Shown in pieces: positions 26,845-36,069 of a stretch of DNA of 64,000 bases. Location of the stretch: contig NZ_JBCMYF010000024.1 in the NCBI RefSeq assembly GCF_050483325.1, positions 62,001 to 126,000 on the forward strand. Direction: 5' to 3'. A model generated the notes under the pieces. It did not search any database and was not told the origin of the DNA. It saw only the letters and a program-made list of their open reading frames with translations. Source of the DNA: Bacillus_P idriensis_A (GTDB lineage: Bacteria; Bacillota; Bacilli; Bacillales; Bacillaceae). The translations under genes were made by a program, and so were the position numbers. Position 1 is the first letter of the stretch, and each line of letters starts with the position of its first letter.

Positions 26845-28512
26845 TCACCCCACCACCTTTTGTTTTTCTTCTTCCTGAAGCTTTCTCCAAAGCAGTTTGC
26901 CGCTTGACGTCATTGGCAGGCTATCTCTGAATTCAACATGCCGCGGATATTTATAAGCGGCCATTCTTTCTTTTGACCAGTTCACAATTTCTTCTGCATC
27001 TATTTTCCCTTCAAAGTCTTTATTTAAGATAATGAACGCTTTAACGGTTTCACCGCGTCTTTCATCAGGAATCCCGACGACGCATGCCTGCTGCACGGCT
27101 GGATGCTGATACAGAACACCTTCAATTTCCGTCGGCCACACTTTAAATCCTGATGCGTTGATCATCCGTTTGACACGGTCCACAATAAAGTAGTACCCCT
27201 CCTCATCACGTTTGCCGATATCTCCTGTTCTGAAAAACTTCTTGCCCTGAATAGTAATAAAAGATTTTTCATTATCCTCATCTCGATTAAAATAGCCAAG
27301 GAAAATCTGCGGACCGGAAACAACGATCTCGCCTTCCTGCCCAGTTCCTAGCTCAGTCAGATGAACAGGATCGATGACTCTTGCGTCCACATCAAAAGAA
27401 GGAATGCCAAGACACTGCAGCTTCGAACGGTCCGGCGGATTGAAATGTGTCTGGGCAATGGTTTCAGACAGTCCATATCCTTCAATAAATTTGAGACCTG
27501 TCATTTTATACAGCTTTTCCCCTACAGCAGCAGGCAGAGCTGCCCCCCCTCCTGCTAAGTTCATTAAGGATGACATCTCTTCCTTTACAAGCGCAGGGTT
27601 TGCTAAAAAGTCAATCAGCATCGTGCTGATGTTGATCCAGTGTGTCACATTTAGTTCGCGAATGACTTTCCTTGCATATTCCCTGTCCCACCTCGTCATC
27701 ATCACGACAGTTGCTCCCGAAAGAATCGGGATATGCATGCTGTGCACCATTCCTGTTACATGAAAAAGAGGCAAGGTTGCTAAGCAGATGGCATCAGACG
27801 TGGCATTCAGCCAGTGATAGCCCCCAAAGGTATTGGCCTGAACAGTCCGATGTGTATGCATGCATCCTTTTGGCAAGCCGGTTGTGCCGGAAGTATAAGG
27901 CAATACAGCCAAATCATCTGCTAGGACTGTCATTTCAGATGGACACCATAATCCCTGCACAGCATCTTTCCAAGGATAATGATCTAAAACTTCTTCAGCA
28001 CCTCTTTTGACTTCTTCCGGTATATCATCTTCAAACGATTTAGGTGAAAGATAATCAGCGTAAACAGCTATAATGACATTTTTAAGTGTTGTTGAATCAA
28101 CAGCAGGCTTTACCCGTTCGTACAGCTCACTTCCGATGATGCCTGTCTTCATCTGACAGTCATGAATATAAAACCTCAGCTCCTCAGCCGTATTCATCGG
28201 ATTAATCGGAACAACAACTGCGCCCGCTCTAAGAATGGCATAATAGCCGATGACAAACTGAGGGGAATTTTGGACGAACAAAAGAACTTTTTCACCGCGC
28301 GTAACGGATAATTTCTTTTCCAGGAATCCTGCGAGTGCATCAACTTCGCGCAGAAGCTGCCTGTATGTAATTTCGGCACCATAATAATAAATCGCTGTTT
28401 TATCAGGATATCTCCCCGCTGATATTTCAAGATTGTCATAAAGTGTTGTCTCGGGAACTGTTAACGTATAGGGAACTCTTACCGGCCAATGTTCAAAATG
28501 TGTTTGAATCAA
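26845..28512 (-). CDS. Acyl-CoA ligase (AMP-forming), first copy
   Basis: ANL-superfamily ligase of 555 residues that forms acyl-AMP and then acyl-CoA. Motifs: P-loop YTSGTTGLPKGCMHTH, EGYGLSETIA, FRTGDIGKRDEEGYYFIVDR, and the C-terminal lysine region TSSGKLLWRKL. The start chosen is TTG at 28512 because GGAGAGGTG lies seven bases upstream; the ATG at 28530 is part of that ribosome site. A cre-like box lies 24 bases upstream. Co-transcribed with the lactonase candidate. Chain-length preference unknown. Confidence 0.88.
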   Translation of the reverse strand: MIQTHFEHWPVRVPYTLTVPETTLYDNLEISAGRYPDKTAIYYYGAEITYRQLLREVDALAGFLEKKLSVTRGEKVLLFVQNSPQFVIGYYAILRAGAVVVPINPMNTAEELRFYIHDCQMKTGIIGSELYERVKPAVDSTTLKNVIIAVYADYLSPKSFEDDIPEEVKRGAEEVLDHYPWKDAVQGLWCPSEMTVLADDLAVLPYTSGTTGLPKGCMHTHRTVQANTFGGYHWLNATSDAICLATLPLFHVTGMVHSMHIPILSGATVVMMTRWDREYARKVIRELNVTHWINISTMLIDFLANPALVKEEMSSLMNLAGGGAALPAAVGEKLYKMTGLKFIEGYGLSETIAQTHFNPPDRSKLQCLGIPSFDVDARVIDPVHLTELGTGQEGEIVVSGPQIFLGYFNRDEDNEKSFITIQGKKFFRTGDIGKRDEEGYYFIVDRVKRMINASGFKVWPTEIEGVLYQHPAVQQACVVGIPDERRGETVKAFIILNKDFEGKIDAEEIVNWSKERMAAYKYPRHVEFRDSLPMTSSGKLLWRKLQEEEKQKVVG

Positions 28513-28535
28513 AATTTCACACCTCTCCATATTTA

Positions 28536-28549
28536 AGGTAACGCTTACA
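28536..28549 (-). promoter_or_regulatory. cre-like CcpA site upstream of the acyl-CoA ligase
   Basis: Minus-strand TGTAAGCGTTACCT agrees with 12 of 14 positions of the cre consensus TGWAANCGNTNWCA. It lies in the leader of the ligase-lactonase unit and would fit repression by CcpA on sugars. Confidence 0.5.
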
Positions 28550-28621
28550 ATTTAATTTCTAACTTTTCTGAAAAATACCTTTTTCTAAATAAAATATTTT
28601 TGAAAACCTTGTTCATGATAA

Positions 28622-28658
28622 TGAAAGAGAGTTTCCCGGCACAGCAGCCGGGAAACTC
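28622..28658 (-). terminator. Terminator after the substrate-binding protein gene
   Basis: Twelve-base perfect stem GAGTTTCCCGGC / GCCGGGAAACTC, then TCTTTC on the minus strand. Confidence 0.8.
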
Positions 28659-28665
28659 CATATTG

Positions 28666-29847
28666 TTATTTTTTGATATTTACTAGCTTTCCGTCTTCTA
28701 CAGCGTATATGGAAGTTTCCCAGTCAAATCCATTGTTTTCGATGCCCGTTAAATGCCAGACCATCTGCTCGTCTTCGAGGTTCTTAATTCCCTCCTCCAT
28801 GTTTTCCATAATTTTAGCCGGATCGGACACTGTGCCTGCTGCCTGCATGGCCTTTACTGCAACATGCAGAGCCTGATAGTTAAAGGCACTTTCGGCTGTA
28901 GGCACGCCATCACTTACTTCTGCATATTTTTCAACAAATGCCGGTCCCCCAGGTGCATCACTTTGTTTAATAGGAAGGGTGCCAATTCCGCCTTCAAGCA
29001 TTTCATATCCTCCAAGCACGACTTCCATTTCTTCAAATTTTGCCTGATCCATTATCATGATTCCGCCTTTAAAACCAAGCTCCCGCGCCTGCTTAATCAA
29101 AAGAGCTGTCGGCTGGGAGGGTCCTCCGACAAAAAGCACATCCGGCTTTTCTTTTAAGGCATTTGTCATGATTGTAAAGAAGTCAGTTTCTTTGCTGAAA
29201 TCGACAGAGCCGTCAAAGACAATCTCTCCGCCTTTTTTCTCCCAAACCGGTTTAATTGTCGCCGTCCAGTCTTTGCCGTATTGGGTTGCCGTTGGAATTA
29301 AAGCGAGCTTTTTCCCAAACCGCTCCATTTGATAATCCGCATATGGTTCCGGATAAGCATCATAAGATGAAGGAATGCTCAAGGTGAGTTTATTGCCCTG
29401 CTCCTGTATTTTAGGCTCACTTGTGTAGGCCCCGATAATGAAATTTTCCTGCTGATTAAAGACTTGAGTGGCGAAAACACCTCCGCTGTGCGGAACAAAA
29501 ACGATTGGAGTTTTGTTTTCCTGCACAAGTCTCCGTGCGTTTGTACCTGTTTCATTCGGGAGATATTTATCATCAAGGGAAACAATTTTCACTTTGTATT
29601 TTTTCCCGTCTACTTCAAATCCCTCTTTATTGATCTCATCTGCAGCCATCGTTAAACCTCTTAGCGTATTTTCCCCGTAAAATGCCGCAGGGCCTGATAG
29701 AGGACCGCTAAAACCGATATTGACGGTTCCGTCTTTTGAACCTGAGTCTCCCGCAGCAGTTGACGATTCACTTGAATTGCAGGCTGTGAGTCCGAATAAA
29801 GAAATAGACAATCCAAGAACAAGACCCATTTTTTTCAGCGATATCAC
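28666..29847 (-). CDS. LIV-type ABC transporter substrate-binding lipoprotein
   Basis: Extracellular receptor of a branched-chain-amino-acid-type importer, 393 residues. Signal peptide with lipobox LFGLTAC, then the type I periplasmic-binding fold (VNIGFSGPLSGPAAFYGENT, KIVSLDDKYLPNETGTNARRL). This HAAT family also carries urea, aromatic acids and short organic acids. GTG start with AGGGGGA eight bases upstream. It is the last gene of a five-gene transport operon livH-livM-livG-livF-SBP. The catabolic neighbours suggest an organic acid ligand, which is inference. Confidence 0.9.
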   Translation of the reverse strand: MISLKKMGLVLGLSISLFGLTACNSSESSTAAGDSGSKDGTVNIGFSGPLSGPAAFYGENTLRGLTMAADEINKEGFEVDGKKYKVKIVSLDDKYLPNETGTNARRLVQENKTPIVFVPHSGGVFATQVFNQQENFIIGAYTSEPKIQEQGNKLTLSIPSSYDAYPEPYADYQMERFGKKLALIPTATQYGKDWTATIKPVWEKKGGEIVFDGSVDFSKETDFFTIMTNALKEKPDVLFVGGPSQPTALLIKQARELGFKGGIMIMDQAKFEEMEVVLGGYEMLEGGIGTLPIKQSDAPGGPAFVEKYAEVSDGVPTAESAFNYQALHVAVKAMQAAGTVSDPAKIMENMEEGIKNLEDEQMVWHLTGIENNGFDWETSIYAVEDGKLVNIKK

Positions 29848-29902
29848 ATTGATTCCCCCTATTTTTTCATTTGTTTTCTTTCATGAAACTAAAAAGCTAT
29901 GA

Positions 29903-30610
29903 TCATGCGCCTATGTAAGCCCGCTTAATCTCTTCGTTATCAAACAGTTCATCCCTTGAGCCTTCCATAACAAGCTGTCCGCTCTCCATGACATATCCCC
30001 TTGAAGAAATGGAGAGAGCTGCATGTGCATTTTGTTCCGCGAGCATTATCGTGGTGCCATTTTTATGGATTTCCTGGATGACCTTGAACATCTGGTCAAC
30101 GATAAGCGGTGCAAGTCCAAGCGACGGTTCGTCCAAAAGGAGAATTTTCGGGTGGGACATGAGCGCCCGGCCAATCGCAAGCATCTGCTGCTGTCCACCG
30201 CTTAATGAGCCTGCTGCATCTTTTCTTTTATCAAATAAAATCGGGAAGAGAGCATAAATTTCATCCAGCCTCTGTTTGACCATCTCTTTTTCCTTGCGGT
30301 GACTGTAGCTTCCCATTTTCAAGTTTTCGTAAACGGACATTTCCGGGAACAGCTTTCTTCCTTCTGCACACTGGACAATCCCGGACCTGACAAGCTTGTG
30401 GGGAGGTTTGTTATGGATTTCTGCTTCATCAAATATGATTTGTCCCCCTGATACTTTATTCAGCCCGGAGATTGTATTGAATAAAGTGCTTTTCCCTGCT
30501 CCATTTGCACCAAGGATCGTAACCAGCTCGCCCTGTCCGATCTCCATCGAAACATTTTTAAGCGCCTGATAGCGGCCGTAATAGACATCAATATGTTGCA
30601 GCTTCAGCAT
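29903..30610 (-). CDS. LIV-type ABC transporter ATPase (LivF-like)
   Basis: 235-residue ATPase. Walker A GANGAGKST, signature LSGGQQQMLAIGRAL, Walker B ILLLDEPSLGLAP, and the LivF-type segment GIVQCAEGRKLFPEMSV. The start chosen is the second ATG (30610), eight bases from AGGAGG; it overlaps livG by 23 bases. Its intact signature contrasts with that of its partner. Confidence 0.92.
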   Translation of the reverse strand: MLKLQHIDVYYGRYQALKNVSMEIGQGELVTILGANGAGKSTLFNTISGLNKVSGGQIIFDEAEIHNKPPHKLVRSGIVQCAEGRKLFPEMSVYENLKMGSYSHRKEKEMVKQRLDEIYALFPILFDKRKDAAGSLSGGQQQMLAIGRALMSHPKILLLDEPSLGLAPLIVDQMFKVIQEIHKNGTTIMLAEQNAHAALSISSRGYVMESGQLVMEGSRDELFDNEEIKRAYIGA

Positions 30611-31367
30611 AGGCATGTCCTCCTAAATAGGCTTCGATGACATTTGGATCCGACTGAATATCCCGCGGCAGACCTTCAGCAATTTTTTTGCCGTGATTCA
30701 GTACCATGACTTTATCTGCGAGACTCATGACCATCTTCATCTTGTGTTCGATGAAGCAGACGGTATAGCCGCGGTTTTTCAGCTTGAGTATGAGCTCTGA
30801 CAACCCATCTGTTTCATCAGGGTTTACACCAGCCGCCGGCTCATCGAGGAGCACGATCTTCGGTTCAGTTGCAAGCGCAAGCGCAATGGCAACCCTTTTT
30901 TGCGATTCCTGGGTAATGGAGGATGCTACCTCTCCTGCCAAATGCTCAATGCCGCAGAAAGACAGAGCCTCCATTGCTTTGTCATAACACGCTTTTTGTT
31001 CCGCTCTTTCCCTTTTGCTGTTGAAAATGCCGTCAAACAGATGGGCTTTTGTCCGGAGACGGTAGCCGATCAGAACATTGTCAATAACGGTTGAATCCGA
31101 AAACAAGTTTGTCGTTTGAAACGTTCTGCCGATTCCGAGCTTTGCCATTTTTGCCGGTTTGGCTTTAGTCACATCATTTCCTTCAAAGTGAATGCTGCCG
31201 GACGTAGGTGAATGAAAGCCGCTGATCAAGTTCAGAAATGTGGACTTCCCTGCTCCATTAGGTCCGATAATGGCGGTAATCTTGCCTTGTTCAATTCCAA
31301 GGTCAACGTGATTCACAGCCGTTAGACCGCCAAATGATTTCGTCAATTGCTTAATCTCGATCAGCAT
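30588..31367 (-). CDS. LIV-type ABC transporter ATPase (LivG-like, altered signature)
   Basis: 259-residue ATPase: Walker A GPNGAGKST, LivG-type GIGRTFQTTNLF, Walker B IVLLDEPAAGVNPDET and switch His in FIEHKMKMV. Where LivG proteins have LSYGxQ-type signature, this one reads ITQESQKRVAIALAL, with Glu replacing the conserved Gly. One of the two composite ATP sites may therefore be degenerate. Starts on the last base of the livM stop. Otherwise a normal LivG. Confidence 0.9.
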   Translation of the reverse strand: MLIEIKQLTKSFGGLTAVNHVDLGIEQGKITAIIGPNGAGKSTFLNLISGFHSPTSGSIHFEGNDVTKAKPAKMAKLGIGRTFQTTNLFSDSTVIDNVLIGYRLRTKAHLFDGIFNSKRERAEQKACYDKAMEALSFCGIEHLAGEVASSITQESQKRVAIALALATEPKIVLLDEPAAGVNPDETDGLSELILKLKNRGYTVCFIEHKMKMVMSLADKVMVLNHGKKIAEGLPRDIQSDPNVIEAYLGGHAYAEAATY

Positions 31368-32347
31368 CAGCCTGCCTCCTTTACTTTCTCTTTTACCGGT
31401 GCTGTCCTGCGGCTGGCAAGATATGTTTTCACAGAATGATAACTGCCGACAAGCCCTTTCGGATAAAAAAGCATGATCAGCACAACAATCGGACCGAAAA
31501 TCAGCATTCTGTACTCTTCTAAAAATTGAAGAGATTGTGTGACCGAAACGATTAAAAATGTTCCCAGAATTGGCCCTGTCATTGTTCCAATCCCTCCGAC
31601 AAGCAAATACATCAGCATTTCAAACGTCACTGTGATAGCAGATATGTCCGGGCCGAGAAAACGGATAAACCCTGCATAAAGCACGCCGGAGAGCCCAGCA
31701 AAAAAGGCAGACAGGACAAATGACAGCAGCTGATTTTTCATAATATTGATGCCGATCGTTTTTGAAAGATCTTCACTCCCGCGAATCGCAAGCAGTGTTC
31801 TTCCCAAAAGAGAATCTTTTATTCTTTTCACCACAAAAATCGTTCCAAGCAGGAAAAGCAGAATGAAGTAATATTGAGATTCGATTGTCTCAAACGTGAT
31901 CGGCCCGATTGGCGACGGAACAGGAATGCCAATAAGACCTCTGACTCCCCCTGTGACCTCATCCCATTTATCAATGGTCAAATAAATAATGAAACCGACA
32001 CACATCGTGTAAATCGCAAAAAAGTGATGTCTCGTCCTGAGCGCGATTAAACCAATTAAGAAACTCAAGGCTACTGTAACTGCCAGAGCAGCAAGAAAAG
32101 CAAGCCAGAAATTCAGCTGATAGGTTGCCGTCAATATCCCGAGGGTATATGCCCCGCAGGCAAAAAAACCGGCGTGTGCAAGTGAGAGCTGCCCTGTAAA
32201 ACCAGAGATGATATTTAATCCGTAAACCGCAATCGACCAAATCATGACGAGAATGATAATTTGCTTATGATAGTGATTTTGAGACATCAGCGGAAATAAG
32301 ACGGTGATCAGCAGGATACCAAGCAGCACAAGTTTTTGAACCTTCAT
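31367..32347 (-). CDS. LIV-type ABC transporter permease (LivM-like)
   Basis: 326-residue membrane permease with about ten hydrophobic segments and the LivM pattern YGLNIISGFTGQLSLAHAGF, then VGGIGTMTGPILGTFLI near the end. Forms the translocation channel with LivH. ATG overlaps the livH stop by four bases. C-terminus is basic and cytosolic. Confidence 0.92.
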   Translation of the reverse strand: MKVQKLVLLGILLITVLFPLMSQNHYHKQIIILVMIWSIAVYGLNIISGFTGQLSLAHAGFFACGAYTLGILTATYQLNFWLAFLAALAVTVALSFLIGLIALRTRHHFFAIYTMCVGFIIYLTIDKWDEVTGGVRGLIGIPVPSPIGPITFETIESQYYFILLFLLGTIFVVKRIKDSLLGRTLLAIRGSEDLSKTIGINIMKNQLLSFVLSAFFAGLSGVLYAGFIRFLGPDISAITVTFEMLMYLLVGGIGTMTGPILGTFLIVSVTQSLQFLEEYRMLIFGPIVVLIMLFYPKGLVGSYHSVKTYLASRRTAPVKEKVKEAG

Positions 32348-33210
32348 GTGCGCGCCCCCTTTGAAAATAATCCTGTTGGTTTAATCGTTAGAATAGCCAC
32401 TAAGAGAAGAAAGGCTATCATATCTTTATAATCATTTGATAAATAGGTAGCACCAAGGCTTTCTGTTAAACCAAGGAGAAAGCCTCCGACAATCGCCCCT
32501 GGTATGCTCCCCATGCCACCGATAATAATAATGACAAAAGCTTTCATAATAACTAGACTCCCCATCGTCGGAAAGACGAGATTAATAGGGGATGCAAGTG
32601 TTGCCGCTGCAGAAGCAAGACCTGCTGCAATGGCGAATGTAAGCATGGCAACCATGTTTGCATTTATTCCTACTAAAAACGCCCCTTCCCTGTTTTGCGA
32701 CATGGCCACAATTGAGGCGCCTGTCATCGTTTTTGTCAGGAAAAAATGAAGAGCAAGCATTAATAGAACCGAAGAAACAACAATCAATATCCGCTGCTGG
32801 GTCAGAGTCAAGCCAAAAATCTCCACCACTCCTGAAAAAGGCGTAGGCATTTGTTTATAATCTGTGCCCCATATTAAGTGAGCCAGTGCTTCGAAAAAGA
32901 GCATGAGCCCAATGGCGGCCACCATTACTCTCATCGGATTCACATTCCCTAAGAATTTGAATACAAACTGTTCGCACAAAATCCCTAAAACAGCCACAAT
33001 GAAAATGGACAGAATCATGGCAATCCAATAATTGATGCCGTACTGTGTCATAAACAGCAGGCTTACATAAGCTCCAATTGTATAAAAGGATCCGTGTGCG
33101 AAATTAGGGATATGAAGAATGCCAAAAACGAGCGTCAAACCTAAGGCAACCAGACTGTAAACGCTTCCAATTGTGATGCCGTTGAATAATTGCTGAAGTA
33201 ATAGTTCCAT
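32344..33210 (-). CDS. LIV-type ABC transporter permease (LivH-like)
   Basis: 288-residue permease: LLLQQLFNGITIGSVYSLVALG at the N-terminus, LTLVFGILHIPNFAHGSFY, and VIIIIGGMGSIPGAIVGGF. Start set to ATG 33210, five bases after AAGGGGGC, giving the usual family length; the upstream in-frame ATG at 33315 would add a hydrophilic tail. First gene of the transport operon; 33211-33360 upstream is AT-rich and presumably holds its promoter. Confidence 0.92.
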   Translation of the reverse strand: MELLLQQLFNGITIGSVYSLVALGLTLVFGILHIPNFAHGSFYTIGAYVSLLFMTQYGINYWIAMILSIFIVAVLGILCEQFVFKFLGNVNPMRVMVAAIGLMLFFEALAHLIWGTDYKQMPTPFSGVVEIFGLTLTQQRILIVVSSVLLMLALHFFLTKTMTGASIVAMSQNREGAFLVGINANMVAMLTFAIAAGLASAAATLASPINLVFPTMGSLVIMKAFVIIIIGGMGSIPGAIVGGFLLGLTESLGATYLSNDYKDMIAFLLLVAILTIKPTGLFSKGART

Positions 33211-33360
33211 AGCGGGCCCCCTTACTTTTTTTGTATCTGAAAATGAATAAATAGTTGAATACGCTGTGTCCGTAATTAAGAAGTCTGTATAAATATGAAG
33301 TGTATTTTTCAGCATATAGGCGGAATTAGTAGAAGAATCTGCAGAATGTTAGAGAATATT

Positions 33361-33393
33361 ATGCGGCCCTTTTCATACCCGGACGGGCCGCAT
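33361..33393. terminator. Hairpin between the quinone-oxidoreductase gene and livH
   Basis: Inverted repeat ATGCGGCCC / GGGCCGCAT with a 15-base loop. T-tract is good on the plus strand (CATTTTTATAG) and weak on the minus strand, the direction of both genes, so it may be an inefficient terminator. Confidence 0.5.
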
Positions 33394-33508
33394 TTTTATA
33401 GAGAAAATGAATGAATATCACTCATTTCCTACAAGCGGAAACAAACAAATTCTTAGTTATGCTTAGACATTTCTGCCGGAACTTGAAAGCCGATTCCGCT
33501 ATTATCAT

Positions 33509-34492
33509 TTAAGGCACTAAAATGAGTTTTCCTTTTGTTTGTCTTCCCTGCAGCAACTGATGGACTTCCTGCGCACTTTCTAAAGGATAGACGCCCCCGA
33601 TTGTAAGCTTTAACTCCCCGCTTTGAAGATAACCGAGCAGATCTGACAGACTTTGTAAATATAACTCTTTCTTTCTCATAATCTGCGGCAGGAAAAAACC
33701 GATGACCGACAGATTTTGTGCCATAAGTGATGACGGATTAAGCCGTGATTGTTCACCGCTCGCCACGCCATAGACAACAAGACGGCCAAACGGCGCCATG
33801 CAGGATAGTGTCTTACGGAACACATCACCTCCAGCCATTTCAAGCGCTACATCTACACCTTTTCCTCCTGTCAGCTGCAGCACTTCCTTCTCCCAGCCTT
33901 CTTTGGTATAATCCACCGCTTCATCTGCTCCCATTTCTACAGCAAGACTTCTTTTTTCCGGAGTACTAGCGGTTGCAATGACAGTTGACGCGCCAAACAG
34001 CTTGGCAAGCTGAACAGCAATTGTCCCTACTCCGCCTGCAGCCGCATGAATCAGAACCGTTTCACCCTGTTCAATCCGCCCCATTGTTTTTAATATGTGA
34101 TAAGCACTGAGCCCTTGAAGAGGAAGCGATACCGCTTGTTTGACATCCACTCCGGCAGGTACAGGTATTAACCCTCTTTCTTCCGCTACTGTATATTCCG
34201 CATAGCCGGTTGCTCTGCTGGAACCAAGGAGCGTGACGACTTTATCGCCTTTTTTAAAGCGGGTAACATTACTGCCGATTTCTTCAACCGTTCCCGCCAC
34301 CTCTGCACCGGGTACAAACGGAAGAGGTGTATCAATGACATACTGGCCTTCTCTTCTCGCTGTATCTGCATAGTTCACGCCGATTGCTTCTATTTTGATT
34401 AAAACTTCCTTTTCTGCAGGCGTTGGGACGTCCATTTCAACCATTTTCAATACTTCAGGACCGCCGTATTCTTCTAATTGAACCGCTCTCAT
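33509..34492 (-). CDS. NAD(P)H:quinone oxidoreductase / zinc-free medium-chain reductase
   Basis: Medium-chain dehydrogenase/reductase of 327 residues without structural-zinc cysteines: RAVQLEEYGGPEVLKM, GVNYADTARREGQY, and the NADP site VLIHAAAGGVGTIAVQLAKLFGA. Such QOR-type enzymes reduce quinones or the double bond of enones and enoyl compounds. The third ATG (34492) is the best start, nine bases after AGGGGAA; the frame overlaps the preceding hydratase gene upstream. End of the lower catabolic operon. Confidence 0.88.
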   Translation of the reverse strand: MRAVQLEEYGGPEVLKMVEMDVPTPAEKEVLIKIEAIGVNYADTARREGQYVIDTPLPFVPGAEVAGTVEEIGSNVTRFKKGDKVVTLLGSSRATGYAEYTVAEERGLIPVPAGVDVKQAVSLPLQGLSAYHILKTMGRIEQGETVLIHAAAGGVGTIAVQLAKLFGASTVIATASTPEKRSLAVEMGADEAVDYTKEGWEKEVLQLTGGKGVDVALEMAGGDVFRKTLSCMAPFGRLVVYGVASGEQSRLNPSSLMAQNLSVIGFFLPQIMRKKELYLQSLSDLLGYLQSGELKLTIGGVYPLESAQEVHQLLQGRQTKGKLILVP

Positions 34493-34497
34493 CATCA

Positions 34498-35271
34498 TCA
34501 CTTCCCCTGAAAGACTGGCTTGCGTTTTTCTTTAAATGCATGAATGCCTTCTTGATGATCTTGTGTCGAAATCATCAGGGTCTGGGCAATCCGTTCCTGC
34601 TCCAAAATTTCTTCTAGTGTACTGACCGCAGAAGCATTAATGATTTTTTTCATCATTCCATAAGCCTTTACAGGTCCCTGTGAAAGCTTATGGGCATAGG
34701 AAACAGCTTCATCCTTCAGCTGCTCTAACGGAACCACTTTGTTTACAATCCCATACTCCTCTGCCTGAGCTGATGTAATTGGTTCAGCATTGAAGAACAA
34801 TTGCTTCGCTTTATAAGGACCGATGATGCGCGGAAGGAAATAGAGGCCGCCGCCATCAGAGATCAGTCCCACCTGTGAAAAACTCATCACAAACTTGCTG
34901 TCTTCTGCTGCAAGAATTTGGTCGCATGCAAGGGCAAGATTAAAGGCTGCGCCAGCAGCGAATCCGTGTACAGCTGCAATAATCGGCTTGTCGAGGTCCT
35001 TGAATGCTTTTATGCATTCGTTCAAGCGTCCGATGTGGTCGTATACTTGCTGCCCGTCTGCTTCACCCATTGTTTTCACGTCACCGCCGGCACTGAAAGA
35101 TCTGCCTGAACCGCTTAGAACCACAGCTCTTATACTGTCATCTGCTTTTGCCTGATTTACCTCATTTGTTAATGCTAAAATCATTTCTGCGCTGAATGCA
35201 TTCAGCCTTTCAGGACGGTTCAATGTTAAAAACAGTACATTCCCGCTTTTTTCTACAAGTAAATCGCTCAT
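34498..35271 (-). CDS. Enoyl-CoA hydratase/isomerase, PaaG-like
   Basis: 257-residue crotonase-fold protein. Oxyanion-hole loops are SGSGRSFSAGGDVKTM and HGFAAGAAFNLALACD; the second catalytic-acid position reads SQVGLISDGGGLYFLPRIIG, the pattern of PaaG/isomerase types with Asp rather than Glu. Likely shifts or hydrates a double bond in an enoyl-CoA. ATG 35271 with AGGAGGAG seven bases upstream. Lower catabolic operon. Confidence 0.87.
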   Translation of the reverse strand: MSDLLVEKSGNVLFLTLNRPERLNAFSAEMILALTNEVNQAKADDSIRAVVLSGSGRSFSAGGDVKTMGEADGQQVYDHIGRLNECIKAFKDLDKPIIAAVHGFAAGAAFNLALACDQILAAEDSKFVMSFSQVGLISDGGGLYFLPRIIGPYKAKQLFFNAEPITSAQAEEYGIVNKVVPLEQLKDEAVSYAHKLSQGPVKAYGMMKKIINASAVSTLEEILEQERIAQTLMISTQDHQEGIHAFKEKRKPVFQGK

Positions 35272-35290
35272 TAACAATCTCCTCCTTGAT

Positions 35291-36055
35291 TTATGTAATC
35301 AGCCAGCCGCCGTCTGCAAGCAGATCGGAACCGGTCATATATGACGCTTCGTGTGAAGCGGCAAATGCAATAATGTTTGCAATTTCTTCAGGTTTACCAA
35401 CCCGCTTTAATGCGGTATTCCGCTTAATCGCTTCTTGAAATCTCGCGTTCTGAAGACCAGGTTCAGTAAGCGGAGTTTCAATAAAGCCCGGTGATACAGA
35501 ATTGACTCTGATCCCACTACGTGCAAACTCATAAGCTAAGGCTTTGGTGAAATTAATGACCGCTGCTTTAGCTGAGCTGTAATGAGGTATTTCAGCACCT
35601 GCTTTATGTCCTGAAAGCGAAGCAACATTGACAATTGCTCTATTTTCGTTCCTTACATCGCTTCGCTCTGCCATATAGCCCCCCAGTGCTTTTGAGACAA
35701 GAAAGACACTTTTTAAATTGACATCCTGAACAAAATCCCATTGTTCTGCAGTTGTTTCCATGATTCTTGAATGCACGGATCCTCCTGCATTGTTTACAAG
35801 AATATGCAGGTCTCCAAACTCTTCTTTTACATAAGTCAGCAAAGCACTGATATCCTCTTCCTTTGTCACATCCGCAGAGAATGGATAAGCTGCAGTATCA
35901 GCAGTGTTCAGCTGTTCAGCCGCTGCTGTCAGCTTTTCTTCATTTCTGCCGACAAGAATGACTTTTGCTCCTTCTGCAATCAATCGTTTCGCCGTTTCAA
36001 ATCCAATGCCGCTTCCGGCTCCAGTAACGACAGCCACTTGATGCTTAAATCTCAT
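35291..36055 (-). CDS. SDR family oxidoreductase
   Basis: 254-residue short-chain dehydrogenase: cofactor site VTGAGSGIGFETAKRL, NNAG (LVNNAGGSVHS), catalytic Ser and YxxxK in IVNVASLSGHKAGAEIPHYSSAKAAV, and the C-terminal GSDLLADGGW. Substrate probably a hydroxyacyl-CoA or hydroxy acid given its neighbours, but the sequence alone does not say. ATG 36055 with AAGGAAGAG upstream. Confidence 0.88.
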   Translation of the reverse strand: MRFKHQVAVVTGAGSGIGFETAKRLIAEGAKVILVGRNEEKLTAAAEQLNTADTAAYPFSADVTKEEDISALLTYVKEEFGDLHILVNNAGGSVHSRIMETTAEQWDFVQDVNLKSVFLVSKALGGYMAERSDVRNENRAIVNVASLSGHKAGAEIPHYSSAKAAVINFTKALAYEFARSGIRVNSVSPGFIETPLTEPGLQNARFQEAIKRNTALKRVGKPEEIANIIAFAASHEASYMTGSDLLADGGWLIT

Positions 36056-36069
36056 GCGCACTCTTCCTT

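Noticed and set aside
33250..33275. FadR (YsiA)-type operator upstream of livH
   Set aside because: ATGAATAAATAGTTGAATA resembles only the left half of the known consensus; the right half does not match.
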